From: Patellaria atrata CBS 101060
Taxonomy: Eukaryota > Ascomycota > Dothideomycetes > Patellariales > Patellariaceae
Length of the DNA stretch: 64,000 nt
Assembly (NCBI GenBank): GCA_010093705.1
Contig: MU006102.1
Span: 4,123 to 68,122 of the forward strand
Reading direction: 5' to 3'
How positions within the stretch are numbered: the stretch's first letter is position 1; each line of letters starts with the position of its first letter. Below are positions 32,445 to 45,200 of this stretch, piece by piece. The notes beneath the pieces were generated by a model that was not told where the DNA came from, did no database searches, and saw nothing but the letters and a program-made list of their open reading frames with translations. A program made the position numbers and the translations under genes.

Positions 32445-34923
32445 ATGCCTCATCATCTACACTTTCACCATTACTGGTCTGGCAAAGGCCAAGGCCATAA
32501 GACAACTGACAACCTCCACTCAGAGCTTTCTCCAAGTAAGCCCACTCCTGCTCCTCCTGATCTCCCACCTCGAGCATCCACACCACCAGCAACAATCTCT
32601 GAGCCAACCATCGGCCCGCGAAGGACTCCCTCTCGCTGGTCTCTCCCACCATCTTACAAGATGTCTACCGACCACTCTCCATCTGGTGATATCACTACGA
32701 GCGTCACATTGAGCTTCACAAATCCAGGTACTCAACCCCCAGTATATGTTGCAACTTCCCTCTCTTCCCCACCATGGGAAGTACTAGAAATGGCCGTCGA
32801 AGAACAGAGGATGCATAACGGTGATCTGATATTCACGAGGACCTTTCATGACGTGAAGGATGGAGATTATCAGTATAAGTTTCGTCTAGGCCCGGGCGAT
32901 TGGTGGGTACTTGATGAAAAGGCTGAGACAGGTACTTTCTTCAGGGTCGTAGTCAGCTTCATCTGTGCTGACAATGTTCGTAGCAACTGATAATGCTGGA
33001 AACCGCAACAATGTAGTTACCGTAAAGTCAAAACCAGATGGGGAGTCTACAGATAAACGGGAGCACAAGAAATCCGAATTAGCAAACTCCACAGTGGCAT
33101 TCCTACAAACTCTCAAGCAGGAATCCGAACCCACGGCAGCCCCGCAACAAGGGGAGACTCCACTACCAATCATGGTTGTTGATAAGGTTCCAGATCAGAA
33201 CCGACCAGTTTACGGTGACGTTGATGCAGAGAGTTTGCACGAGAATGAGGGAAAACGCCAAGCGGATGCTGAACCAGATGTCGAGTACGTTGCTACTGAG
33301 CTGGAAGTACAAGATCCTAAACAGCAACCTCAGATCCCAGTGCCTACTTTGATCGTCGAAAAGACGGACACTAGGCCAGAGCATGGCGATGATATGGGTC
33401 CGAACTCTACTGAAGGCCAGAAGCTCGCTCACAAAATGCGAACGGCTGATGCGGAGCCGGATGAGATTGTCATTTCACCAGAGATCGAACCTGCTAAGTC
33501 AGATACTGCTCCCGATGACGAGTCTGCTGCAGCAGCAAGCATGGACCTTGATGATGGCATTGAGTCACCTATGCTAGAGCGTGTCCCAACTTTCGCATAT
33601 GAAGAAGACTCAAAACCTAACAGATTCTTCGCTCATGAAGATTCGTCGGATGAGCCGGCAAAATCGAGTCCTGACCTTGACGACGAGCTTGCTGCTGCCG
33701 CGGGTATTGGCCCTGACGAAGACGACGAGTCGCCAAGGCTTGAACACACCCCGACTTTCGCGTACGAAGAAGAGGGCAAATCTAGTAGGTTTTTCGCTCA
33801 TGAAGCGTCAGAAGATGAGGTAGATGATTTGAAACCCACCCACGGGCAAGTTGAAAGTACAGACCCACCACGATCACCCAACAAACAAGATCCATTCGAA
33901 GAACCCGATCCTAATGATTCAACTATCGAACCGTTCCCGACCGATAGGGAAGCTATCCTTGCACAGCTTCAGCGTACAGAAACTCTCTTTGCACCAACCG
34001 ATGTTGAGGATAACGCACTGCATCACTCGCCTTCTTCTCGTTCCAGCTCTGTAGTTGAGGTATCTGCGCCTTCATTGAACGTAATCACTGAAGACGAAGA
34101 TGAGGAGTCAGTGGAAGATTCCATGGCTGCGGAAGGTACCCGGGAAATACACGAAGCCCCTGAATCATCGGCTGAGGAGGTACGGAGCACAAGAGTTAGT
34201 ACCGGAACAATGGATGAAGAGGGATCAGTTCAGGAGGATGGAGCAACAGAAGGTAACGCTGAAATAAAAGATAACAGCAGACATGAACTTGCTCATTCGA
34301 CAGATGGTGCTACTAGGGACGTGACCGAGTCGGTTGCGAACCTTGTGGATGATGCCCCTCCCACTCCTCCGCTTACGCCCAAAGAGAATTTGATAGACAC
34401 AAAGAACGACTCCTTCGCTGAAGGATCAGTTGAAGAAGTGGACTCATCGTCTCTAGGCGATGCTGTACGAAATGCAAGGGCGACCACTTCGACGCCGAAG
34501 CCGGAGTCATCAACAACCTTTGAGACAGACATGACAGCACGATCAGAAACACCAGCCTCGATGACAAAACCGGCCCAGACGGAGGGACTTTTTGCTGCCT
34601 TCTGGCGTGTTGTATTTGGTTCTTGGCTCGATCCGCTGGGTAGATGGATTAGTAGGGTCTGTGGTGGAAAGAGAAAAGCGACGTAAGAAATTTCTGTTGC
34701 TTTTGTTTGGTCAGTCTATGATACCACACATAGCTACCGAAGATCTTTTTTTTGTGACTTGGTCGATGTACGATGTGTTGTACAGACCATTCACTGACTG
34801 TTAAGCTACAGGGGACTCCTCACGACAATTGCCGTGACGGCTCTAGCATTCTACCTCTACAGTGAGCCTCAGTTGTTGGAAGGCGTACCGTACATTGAAC
34901 AGCTCAATCAACCTCGGGGTTAA
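32445..34923 (+). CDS. CBM48/AMPK-type glycogen-binding-like domain, acidic, tail-anchored protein
   Basis: Three exons (32445-32931, 32984-34682, 34812-34923) join in frame to 765 residues. Residues about 70-190 form an AMPK beta/CBM48-like E-set domain: VTLSFTNPGTQPPVYVATSL, WEVLEMAVEE, FTRTFHDVKDGDYQYKF, WWVLDEKAETATDNAGN, ending NNVV. The middle 500 residues are acidic and disordered, with a duplicated motif (PTFAYEEDSKPNRFFAHE, then PTFAYEEEGKSSRFFAHE about 50 residues later). The last exon encodes a single membrane span (TTIAVTALAFYLYSE) and a short tail, so the bulk likely faces the cytosol. The second intron follows KRKAT; retaining it would give a form without the anchor. An alternative start nine codons upstream exists (32418). 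Function is not established; binding to glycogen or another glucan at a membrane is inference. Confidence 0.8.
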
Positions 34924-35762
34924 AAGTGAGTAGCATTATCATATTTCGTACTCGGGATGGTTTATGGTGGTAGGTTAGCGATAACGAAGCATGGCGTTGG
35001 ATGGGTTCCTTTCTTTCTCACTGCAGTGTAGTCGCATGCAATAGTTAACGGGAAAATGAATAGCATTAGTTGTCCTCCTTGTCTTTTGTTCCCAGAGGGT
35101 ATTGTCTTCCATTTCCTGAGTATAGTTCTCCTTGCTTACCGAACTATACATTCCTTTATACACAACGGTTCAGATCCGTACGGGGATCTGAACTATGTGG
35201 CTGCTCTATATGGGAAGTGCAAAATAAACACGTGTACGTACAAAACAGGTACAGCAACCGAGGACTGCCTGATGCGAAATACTGTACCGCGTACGAAGTA
35301 CGGAGACCCCTAGCCAGATCAAGCTCTCCCCGGACCCCATCACCATCTTCCTTTTCAACTATCCAATTCGACAAACCCTTGAGCTGGGAGCGCAATATCG
35401 AATGGCTCAAGGATGAATGCCCACCGCGGAGGCTTAGGTCTACGATACCACGACCGGAAAACGCCATCCCCAGTCTCTCACCCGAGAATGACAATTACAG
35501 CGCGCTGGCAACTCTCAACGTTGCAGAAGCCGTGGACGTAGATCCGGCTAAGTGTACAGTCAGATCACTTTGTACGAATATAATAAAGTCGAAGATCATC
35601 ATGCATCAGTCATCCAAACTAAACCGGAATTGACACATCAGGGGTAAAAGATAGTTTCTGATTAAGATCCCATATGGTAAGCGCCACTCAATACCCAATC
35701 ATCCCGTCGCCAGCTGTCCCAAATCCACGACAAAAACGCCATGCCAGTACGTTATCCTAGAT
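34924..35762. other. Convergent 3' intergenic region
   Basis: About 840 bp between the convergent ends of the CBM48-like gene and the CLC gene. A plus-strand frame at 35070-35633 is open for 187 codons but lacks a recognisable domain and a minus-strand frame overlaps it; I do not call either as a gene. Confidence 0.4.
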
Positions 35763-38683
35763 TTATCCCAATTCTCTGCTTTCCCCATCTCTTTCACCGA
35801 TATCAGCCTCCAGCAGAGAGGCATCTTCCCTTAATGCAACCCCTGGTTCCCCTTCGCCGAAATCCTCATCCACTGCGATACCACCGTTTAGAACCGTCCA
35901 AACATCCTTCTTGGTCAACAAGCCCTTCAACATACCCTTCTCCACAAAAATGACATATCTCAACCCGATTTTTTGAAACATGTTGACGGTCAACTGCAAA
36001 CTTGCCTTCGCATTCAGCGTGATGGGCGTCTGATCCATCCACGGTCTGAGATCGAGGGACGTCGTCGGATCCGCGAGCGGTTGGTGAGAGAAATACGCTT
36101 CTGTTTCCGGTGGCATATTCCGAGGCGGCGTTAGGGCAGAGGAGAGCGCAAATGCGAGTTCCGTTCGTGAGATGTATCCTAGTAAAACCGCGTCACGGGG
36201 ATTATCTATGACAGGAAATCCGCGGAAATGGTGCGTTGCTAGCAGATCACGAAGGCTCTGTATCGTGTGTCCCGTCGCCGTGATAACTATCAGATCCTCA
36301 ATCCTCGTCATCACCTGCGCAGCCGCAACATCAGGGATCCGCGCGCTGTTATCCTCAGAATTGTCGAGGAACGGATAGCCGTTGAAATGGATCCAGGACT
36401 CGTAGATTCCGCGTGTGGATATGGCGTCACCGACCCATTTACTAATCATGACAGCGATCATGATGGGGAGAACGTAGGTCAAAGCGCCTGTGAGCTCAAA
36501 CATGATGACTACAATAGATACGGTCATACGTGTTGCCCCGCCCAAGGCTGATGCTGCACCAATGACGGCGTAGATACCTGGGGTGATGCATGGAAGGTCT
36601 GGTTCGCAGTATGTGAATGGGAGGAAACCAGGGTGATCTTTCTGCCAGACCTCGAGGATTAGCCCGACGGCACGACCGTATAGTGCACCGATGGCCATAG
36701 ATGGAAGAATGATTCCTGCTGGTATATGTAGACCAAAGGTTACGGAAGCGAGAAAGAAGCCTAGAAGAGCAGCGAGGATGAGAAGCGTAATGACGCCCGT
36801 ATTCGCCTTGCCGGATTTGCAGAGTCCGAGCTGGTCATCCGCAATATCAACACATTCCGCGAATAGAACATAGACCAATTGTGAAGCCTGGGCGCGCATG
36901 AACTTGATAGGAAAGTTGATGATGGCCGTGGTTATGGTAATAACGATAACTTCCAGTACGGGTCCCTTAAATATAGGCGAGTTGCGGCGCCATTCGGCAA
37001 CCTTCATGTTTAGTTTGATGAACAGTCCACCATAGAGACCACCAAGAACACCGAGGAAAATGAAAGGAATCATCTCGAACCCATGATACCCACGATGGTA
37101 AGTTACCTGATATAAGACCAACTTTCCCGTTCTGAAAGGATTGAAGCTCTGCAGTGTCACTGCGGCAACCATGGCACAAACAAAGCTTTGCCACATCGTC
37201 TTGTCGGGGAAATAGTACGACAGTTGCTACAGGGCTATCAGCGGGGTCTATTTACGATAATGAGCAATAAACATCACCTCTAAACTGAACAAAACCCCAC
37301 CGATGGGAGAGCCGAATGCAACTGATATGCCGGAAGCAGCGGCAGCTGAAAGGATTTCTCTTTTCCGTGCTTCATTATCATTTATATTCTTGAAGAGTTT
37401 CATGAATAGATTGGCGCAGCAACATGCCACATGAACGAGTGGGCCTTCTTTGCCAAGCCAAAGTCCAGATGCTACAGCCATACACTATGCAATTCATGTC
37501 AGTGCAAGCTATTTTGGAGTCTGTAAGAGATATACCAATCCAAGTGACTTTATAGTCAGGGTCCATCCACCCATAAATCGCCGCATAACGAAGCCACCCA
37601 AGACTGTTTTAATCTCAGGGATACCACTGTGCTTTGCGTAGACCGCATATGTTTTTACTAGGATGCTAGCTATAGCAGCAAATGCAGTCTGTAGTCTATT
37701 AGCTTTCTACGGGTATAATAAAGGAATAAAAGACATATCATACTGAGAAGACGATAAAGACAATAAACTCGACTATCCAACTTCCTCCAGCCGATCCTAT
37801 ACCCCAAGCATTGCCCCAAGTACTCCAGTCTTTACATTTTGCGAATTCTGATAAGAAGTGGATTAGCATATGGTTAACAGACGACGTATGGTGATTTACC
37901 CTCATAGCCCCAACAACAGAATGCCCTGTTCAAATAGAATTTACCCCCTCCACCATTATTACTACAGTAGCCTATTTTCAAGTCCCCCAACCAGTCGCTA
38001 ACAATATCGATGAACGCCGCGATACAGCCACTTGCAATACCGGTGGCTATTAGAACAAGCCAGATCTGACTAGCATCTGCGATTTGCCAAAGATTCCCCA
38101 GCAGACCCGTTGCACTTGAGTATAGCGCCCGCAGACGTTGTCTCTCCTTCGCATATTCGAAGATCCAGTCGATAGCCGTGAGATCGTCGTATCCAACACG
38201 CCTTCCAGGTCCCTCCACATACCAATCCAGACCACCCCCGTCTTTAATGTCGTGTAGCCCGGTCCCTGCGTCACCAGGGGTATTGAGGTACGATAAAATG
38301 GCATCTGTGGAATCATTTATTGACTCGCTATTGCGGATATGGCGCGCTCTTGAAGGGGTGAGTCGTGCAATAGGAGAAATGGGGTGGTTGTTGCTTGATA
38401 ATGGTGAGGATAAGAACCTAGGGATAGAAAATCCCTGCGGAGTCTTCTGCTTTCTTTTGAACGATATTCTACCACGAAGTCAGTGGTCACTTTCCTGAAA
38501 TATCTCTGCTATTTTTTACCTCTCCGGTAAACGGGTATCTAAAGGGTCCGCCGCGAGCAAAGCCTCCTCATTGTTCTCGACACCATCCTCATCGGCGACG
38601 GAAGCTTGCCAGGCTCTGGTGCTGCTACTGGACTCGGCCTGCGTGTGGACATTGTCAGAGTGACCGGAGGATGAGCTGGACAT
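35763..38683 (-). CDS. CLC-family chloride transporter (GEF1-like) with two CBS domains
   Basis: Six exons (38683-38520, 38468-37900, 37847-37744, 37688-37536, 37484-37278, 37226-35763) join in frame to 886 residues; introns are 51-56 nt. After a Ser-rich cytosolic N-terminus come about ten membrane segments. CLC signatures present are SGIPEIK (chloride-binding loop), GKEGPLVHV (gating Glu), [12 protein letters not shown] and the late [17 protein letters not shown]. The C-terminus has two CBS modules (from about [20 protein letters not shown] and from [19 protein letters not shown]), ending [15 protein letters not shown]. Yeast Gef1 acts in Golgi/endosome membranes to supply chloride for copper loading and acidification. 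One oddity: after SLE the next residue is Gln (SLEQLSYYF), where exchangers usually have a second Glu. Confidence 0.95.
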
Positions 38684-41053
38684 CCCCTCTAAATATTATC
38701 GTATCATGGGTCGTATCATGTTAAGAAATAAGAACGTAGTTACTGTAAGGAATGGTTTGACTTGTGACCATTCCGCTTCGTTGCCAAGGATAATTCGCCG
38801 CAGCCATCATCACCGCGCCGAGGAACTGGATCTACCATAACCTCCACCTCCAGCTTACAGTCCAAATACAACATGTTGTCAGACTTTCCCCTTGTATACT
38901 CGAAAGCTATGGCCTATTCTACTAGGCTATCAGGATGAAATGTACTGTGCGGAGTAGCTATATATATAAGAAGTACTTCGCACGTCACCCCAAAGGTCTG
39001 TTTCTAGTTTGCTCGATTTCCACCATTCATTAAGACTTCATAGCAGTATACTCTCGTACTTGCATGCAATGCATTCTCATCGATTATCATATCCTTCATA
39101 ATCTCCAATTGTGAAGGAAGGCAGTTAAAGTTAATCATGAATGGTATAATTCATTTCACCCACACACGGGTTACTACTGGATTCATAGTTATTAGTGAAG
39201 AAATTCTACCAAAAAATGTAAAGTAAGGAAAAATTTAGAATCACAACAGTGAAGTGCTTTCGGATGACAAAATAATAACAAAACAAACAAGACATCGTGC
39301 TTGCCCATTAATCGGTCTACTTTTTGCGCATCACCTTCATACAAACGACACCCTAGCCCCTGAAATAGGATGTCATCCTCTCCAATAACGCCCATGGTAG
39401 CAGCTCACCCTCTTACTCCGGCTGAGATCATCTAGTTAATGATACAATATCTTCGATGCACAGATCCTTTTCTCTTCTCTGCAAACTACAATCTGGACAA
39501 TTTCTTCCAAGTCAACTTAGCGGCTATGTCAGATTAGCTGCAGGAGGAGGAAGATCTACACTCGAACACTCTCCTGGACGGGTTGGATTTGGAGCAGAAG
39601 AAACTCCAGGATGACTTTCAGCATCTCCGGGCCTTCTTCAAGAACCATAATATAGCTACCAAAGTACACGAAGAGCTTGATCGTCGGTTAATTTCCGCCA
39701 ATATACCGATTAGCCAACAGTCGATTAGAGACAGAAAACCTAAGGACCCCCTGGCAAAATTAGAGTCACTTTTGGAGAGTCAATTGCCAGAATTAGAACC
39801 TCGAGAGGCCGAGTTTACCATCGGTATTGCGACGTCCATAGATGATGATAGGAAACCTCGAGGACGTTTGTCAGATACTGTTGCCCTATTCAACTACATG
39901 GGAGGATTTCCGATGTGATCTCCAGAAGTACTCAGCAAGCCAGCAAGCCAAAAATGCAGGATATCCTTTGGGTTGTAGCTTGAGAGACGGCCGTTAGATG
40001 TATAAGGTTTCGAAACAGAATACACCAGGGCGGATTAAAGCTTTGAATAAAGGAGAAATGGAAGTAAATTGCAAAGAAACGTATCTTGAACTATTAGACT
40101 TGTTGTGCCAGGGCAGATCGGTAGTATTCTATCATGTAAGCTGTCAAAACTCCGTTCGTATGAATAATCCACTAATCTACCGAACAGGACGTAATTCGTC
40201 GACTGAGTGCAGAAAGACAAGGAGGCTAAAGAGTGGGGACACTTTGGCCGCAACTTTCTAGACCCGAATTCGTACTCAGACTCGTACTTCGAATCGGAGG
40301 AATTCCATGAGTACATGGAGCGCAAGACTGAGAACCCAAATTGGACCTTGGATAAGCATATTGGGAGTATGAGGATTCAAGATCCTGCCGTTTGACCTGA
40401 GAAGAGTCTTTATCATGCATGAATGTTGTTTGGATGGAAGAGGAAGAGATGGTGTCTAAGAATTCTTGTTAATCTGGGTACTCCAGTACAGCACCTCGTA
40501 ATTGTAAAACTTATGCATGAAGTCTGAGTTGGCGATATACTATTTTATTCTTGTCCCGAACCACTACAAGAGATTTCATAAATTGTACCGACTTCGCTGT
40601 AAGGTTGACTAGCTTGTACTAATACGTAGGTCAAAACTTCAAAGGAGAAGCAAATGTTCTACGCGTTTGAAGGAGACTAGGATTAGGGAGGTAGAAGTTG
40701 GCGTACAGGTACGAGTTAATGGAAAGCATAGCAAAGTACGGAGTATTTTCTGAGCAGATTAGAATACTCTTCGTACAGGCTTCATTGTGGTCGTCAAAGT
40801 CTAGACTTAGGAGGCATAGTTCTACTACCAACGAGCGCAGATTGAATAATGTACCTTAAAAATCTTCATTGCGTGTTTATACTAGAAATGCAATTCCCCC
40901 TGAATTAGAATCTCTCCACGGTCGAAGATCGGACGTTTCTTGCCAAGCATCGCTTGATCAAGGCTAGCGTCAAGCACACGTATTTTTGAATCTTCAATTG
41001 TTCAAGCGACCTCATTGTCGACCTCTCAACTTACGCCCACGAATACCGCAACA
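38684..41053. other. Intergenic region with weak gene scraps
   Basis: About 2.4 kb between the CLC and ubiquitin-L40 genes. It must contain the CLC promoter and, at its right end, the L40 promoter and 5' leader. One possible gene fragment is listed at 39583-39918. Another frame at 40207-40395 contains FESEEFHEYMERKTENPNW without known homology. Nothing else is supported. Confidence 0.4.
39583..39918 (+). pseudogene. Unrecognised gene fragment
   Basis: An open stretch of 111 codons reads like real protein, not noise: KKLQDDFQHLRAFFKNHNIA, KVHEELDRRLISANIP and DPLAKLESLLESQLPELEP. It extends upstream in frame (LQEEEDLHSNTLLDGL), but a TAG codon (39535-39537) separates this from a nearby ATG at 39526. 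Predicted helices, no membrane segment. It may be the N-terminus of a decayed larger protein. Family unknown. Confidence 0.35.
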
Positions 41054-41744
<691 letters not shown>

Positions 41745-42276
41745 ATGATACAATACGGAGGGTTTGGTTGTGGGGGAATATTGCAGCGTCTGATGTACCT
41801 ATTTGGGGTCTGATGACTTTGTCACTAGAAGTGGTTCATACGGCGTCGATGTAACAGTCCTGGAATTGCAATGCATACAAATGACTTCATGCGCTCAATA
41901 TTGCCAAGATGTGAAATTTGAAACCGTATTGCAGTGAGTACTTTTGCGCGAATAGGTAGTTGTCCACTACCGATGACAGATGTATGGTCTCCATACTTAT
42001 CCTCAAAGCTTCTTAATTTGGCATACTCCATGAAGGACTCAAAATTACTGTGAATTGAGCTACGGAGATGTATGTATGATAAAAACCGAATCTTAGAGCC
42101 CATCTTTGAACCGAGGAGAGAAGTGTAGAGCCGCAATTTTACCGATATTAGATGTCCAATCCTCACTCCTCTCACCTACGTTCCGGATTTGTATAATCTC
42201 ACACAAGGTCAGTCAGGTACACAGTGATTACTTCAGGTCACACAAAATATGAGATGATATGCGCATCTCGATGTGA
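41745..42276. other. Intergenic region before the Trm732 gene
   Basis: About 530 bp containing the 3' flank of ubiquitin-L40 and the promoter of the Trm732-like gene. A minus-strand frame (42175-41825) is not supported by any domain. Confidence 0.4.
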
Positions 42277-45200
42277 ATGATCTTTCCCAGTTTACGCTTG
42301 ACTAGAACTAACACTCTTAACTTTAACTCCCTCGGGATGGAACGACTCAAAACAACACAGATCCCAATTCCTGAAGATGATTTGCGGCGTATAAGCAAAG
42401 CTGGAATTCGATTGACCGCCAATAATAGTGTAAGAGATTCTCTTTACGCAGTAATAGAGACTGCAAATCTCGTGGAACTTACGCCACGACATCGAGCGGC
42501 GGCTTGTAATCTAACATGCTCCTTTATAGAGCGCTGCCGAACCTCAGCAGTTAAGGATATCAGTAATATTATCTGGACAGATAGAATTTGGGACAAACTT
42601 CTGACCGTCTTTCTCGACCGATCTGAAAATGCTAAACCAAAGTCTATGAGACAAGTTCTATTACTGCTTGTCGCGATACTGTCCGAGGACCGTGAACATA
42701 TTGAAGAGATCAAATTGTCAGTCGTCCGTCGAATATGCGATATACTATACCAGTCCGAATATCGTCCCAAAGTCAAGCCAGCATTACATGCGTTATCTTT
42801 GATGCTTTCTAAACAGCTCGTTGGAATCGAGCAACTCTGCCAGGTTGCATATGAAAGGGACTCTGCCCCCTCAGGAGAGCTCGACCCAGCCAAACTCATA
42901 CCACGGATTCTCTCGAGATTCCTTGAGTGGGTAGGTAATCATGATACGGCGCCTGCGGCTGGTCTCCTTCTGGTCACTCTTTTGAAGCATCTACCGGATT
43001 CACTCAAGCGAAAACCACTTCCAAACGACACGGACTTCATAATATGGGCTATGCCTCTATACGATGCAATGCTCAACTCCGTCGATAAGCTTCACAGTTT
43101 CAAGCAGTATGTGCTCCCGGGAATTTTCAAGCTGGACAGAAATGATTATATAAAATTCCTCTACCATTGTGGTTTTGGACAATATATGAGTCACTCAATG
43201 TCTGACCATATTGACGGGGCTCGTCTTGTGGTAGGGCAGCAAATCCTCTTTACCACACTTCGGACTGGGAAAGAAATTGGGATGATAAAAGAAACTGGTA
43301 AGCACCGTATACTAACCCTTCCCTTGCCACGTTCGGCAGTGCTCGGTTGCTGTACGCTTGCTCTATCCCTCTGGTTGTACGCTAAAAGCCCCAGATTTCA
43401 GTAACTGTTCTGATATAGGTACAGTACAGGTCTTTTCCAGCTTATAGCCTCGTCTACACTCTAATGTCCCACGTAATGTAGAGTTGGGCGCCATTCGCAG
43501 AGCAAGCGTACAGGAACGTAGAACTGTCCCTGGCAGGGAAACAATGTGGGATTAAACAGTTCGAAAGCTAACGATAAACAGAGGCAAGAGTGATAACAAC
43601 AGAAGGTGATGGTACTATTGGGATCCCTACTGTCCTCTTCAGCCGTTTGTTGTTACAAGAAAACCTCTCCTCAAGGTTATCAGCACTCTCTCTCCTGACG
43701 TCTTCTACGTCGATAACGCGACCAGTTGAACAAAGCACTTTTGATTATCTCAAGCGTAGCTTGTACCATCTCCATTGTGAGACAGATGCCAACTTCCGAG
43801 ATGATTTGGTATCCCTTCTCAAACAGTTCTTCATACGCTTAAGAGCTTCAAGCGCAGCCCTCTACCGGATTATAAAACAGTCCAAAGACGTATCTCCTCT
43901 CCTCGTGCAATCCACCAACATGCAGCAAGATTGTGTTGGGGATGTTAGGTCTTTCAATAGCTGTAAAAGGTTCATCCAGTGGTATCTTCGGTTTTTGACC
44001 TTGGAACTAAGACCCACGGCTAGTTACCAAAGACATATCACTGCTTTGAGAGTTCTAGGAAACATTTACACATCTGGCCTTGATTCGCATTTGAAATATA
44101 ATTTCTTATCTAAAGACTCCCAGGGAGAGATCAAATGGCCATACCAGTTCAGTGTCATCCCACTTCGCGTCTGTAGATGCTTATTTGATCTAACAATGAA
44201 TCCTTTTGAAGATATCAGAACCAATGCTTCAATTCTTTTGCGACTTAGAACTTCTGTTACTACTGGTAGTGCGGATCCTAAACTGGCAAATTACCTGGAC
44301 TCATATGGTCAGAATACGTACCAACAGGATGTGTACGAGCATAACTTATACGATCAGCACCTCTACAACCGTTTAATTAAAAGGGCGGAGACAACAATGT
44401 TCCTCTCTGCTCGAGCGGACCATGCAGATGGTGTCGCCCAGTTACACTTTCTTCGCATTTGCGGTCTCGGACCTTCCAGGCGCATATCTAAGCTCACTAA
44501 ACTAGATGCAGTCACGTCTCTTGTGGCAAAGTTAGAAGAGATCATAGCAATAGCGATCGAGGATCTTCCCCTAGCTGTTGCAAAATATCCGCTACATGGA
44601 CTCTTGAGGAGTTTAAGGTAAACAGAAATATACCTAGAAACCATAACATGCTGATTTTATAAGTATTCTCTTCGATGATTCGAACACATATTCTACGATT
44701 TTTCAGTGTGATCCCCAAGATATTAATGAATGGTCAAAGCTCCACCACCGCATATTTGTTAGTCTGCATATTATTTGGCAATGTGTTAAGCCAATATTGT
44801 GTAATGATGCACCCGAAGGATACGTCCCCGAGGATCTTGAACAAGAAGATGCTTTAAGCACCAAAGACATTCTTAGTTACTCCTGGAGGGCTCTTAAAGA
44901 AGCAAGGTAATGTCATTACTCTTACATCGCTGCGTAGATTTTCCTTTATTCACTACATTTGTCCCCTTTTCCCGTTTTAGTCAGCTAGTACAATTCAATC
45001 ATTTACATAAGTTTGTCATTTTATAAAGTGCAATGAGTTTGTATTTTCCACCGAATCTTTGCTAATGAAGAAAGTACTCTCCTCCGCGTTATCGTAATAA
45101 ATGCACCATTGAGTTCCCCTTCGGATCAGGGAATGCTTAATCGAGAAGCCATTGAAGACCTGGGCCAACTTTGCTTCACACAACTGGCTGAATTACGCCA

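Noticed and set aside
33163-34567. Alternative frames across the acidic region of the CBM48-like gene
   Set aside because: Mirror frames of a long, well-supported plus-strand exon.
35070-35633. Plus-strand frame of 187 codons between convergent genes
   Set aside because: No domain, no splice support and an overlapping minus-strand frame of similar quality.
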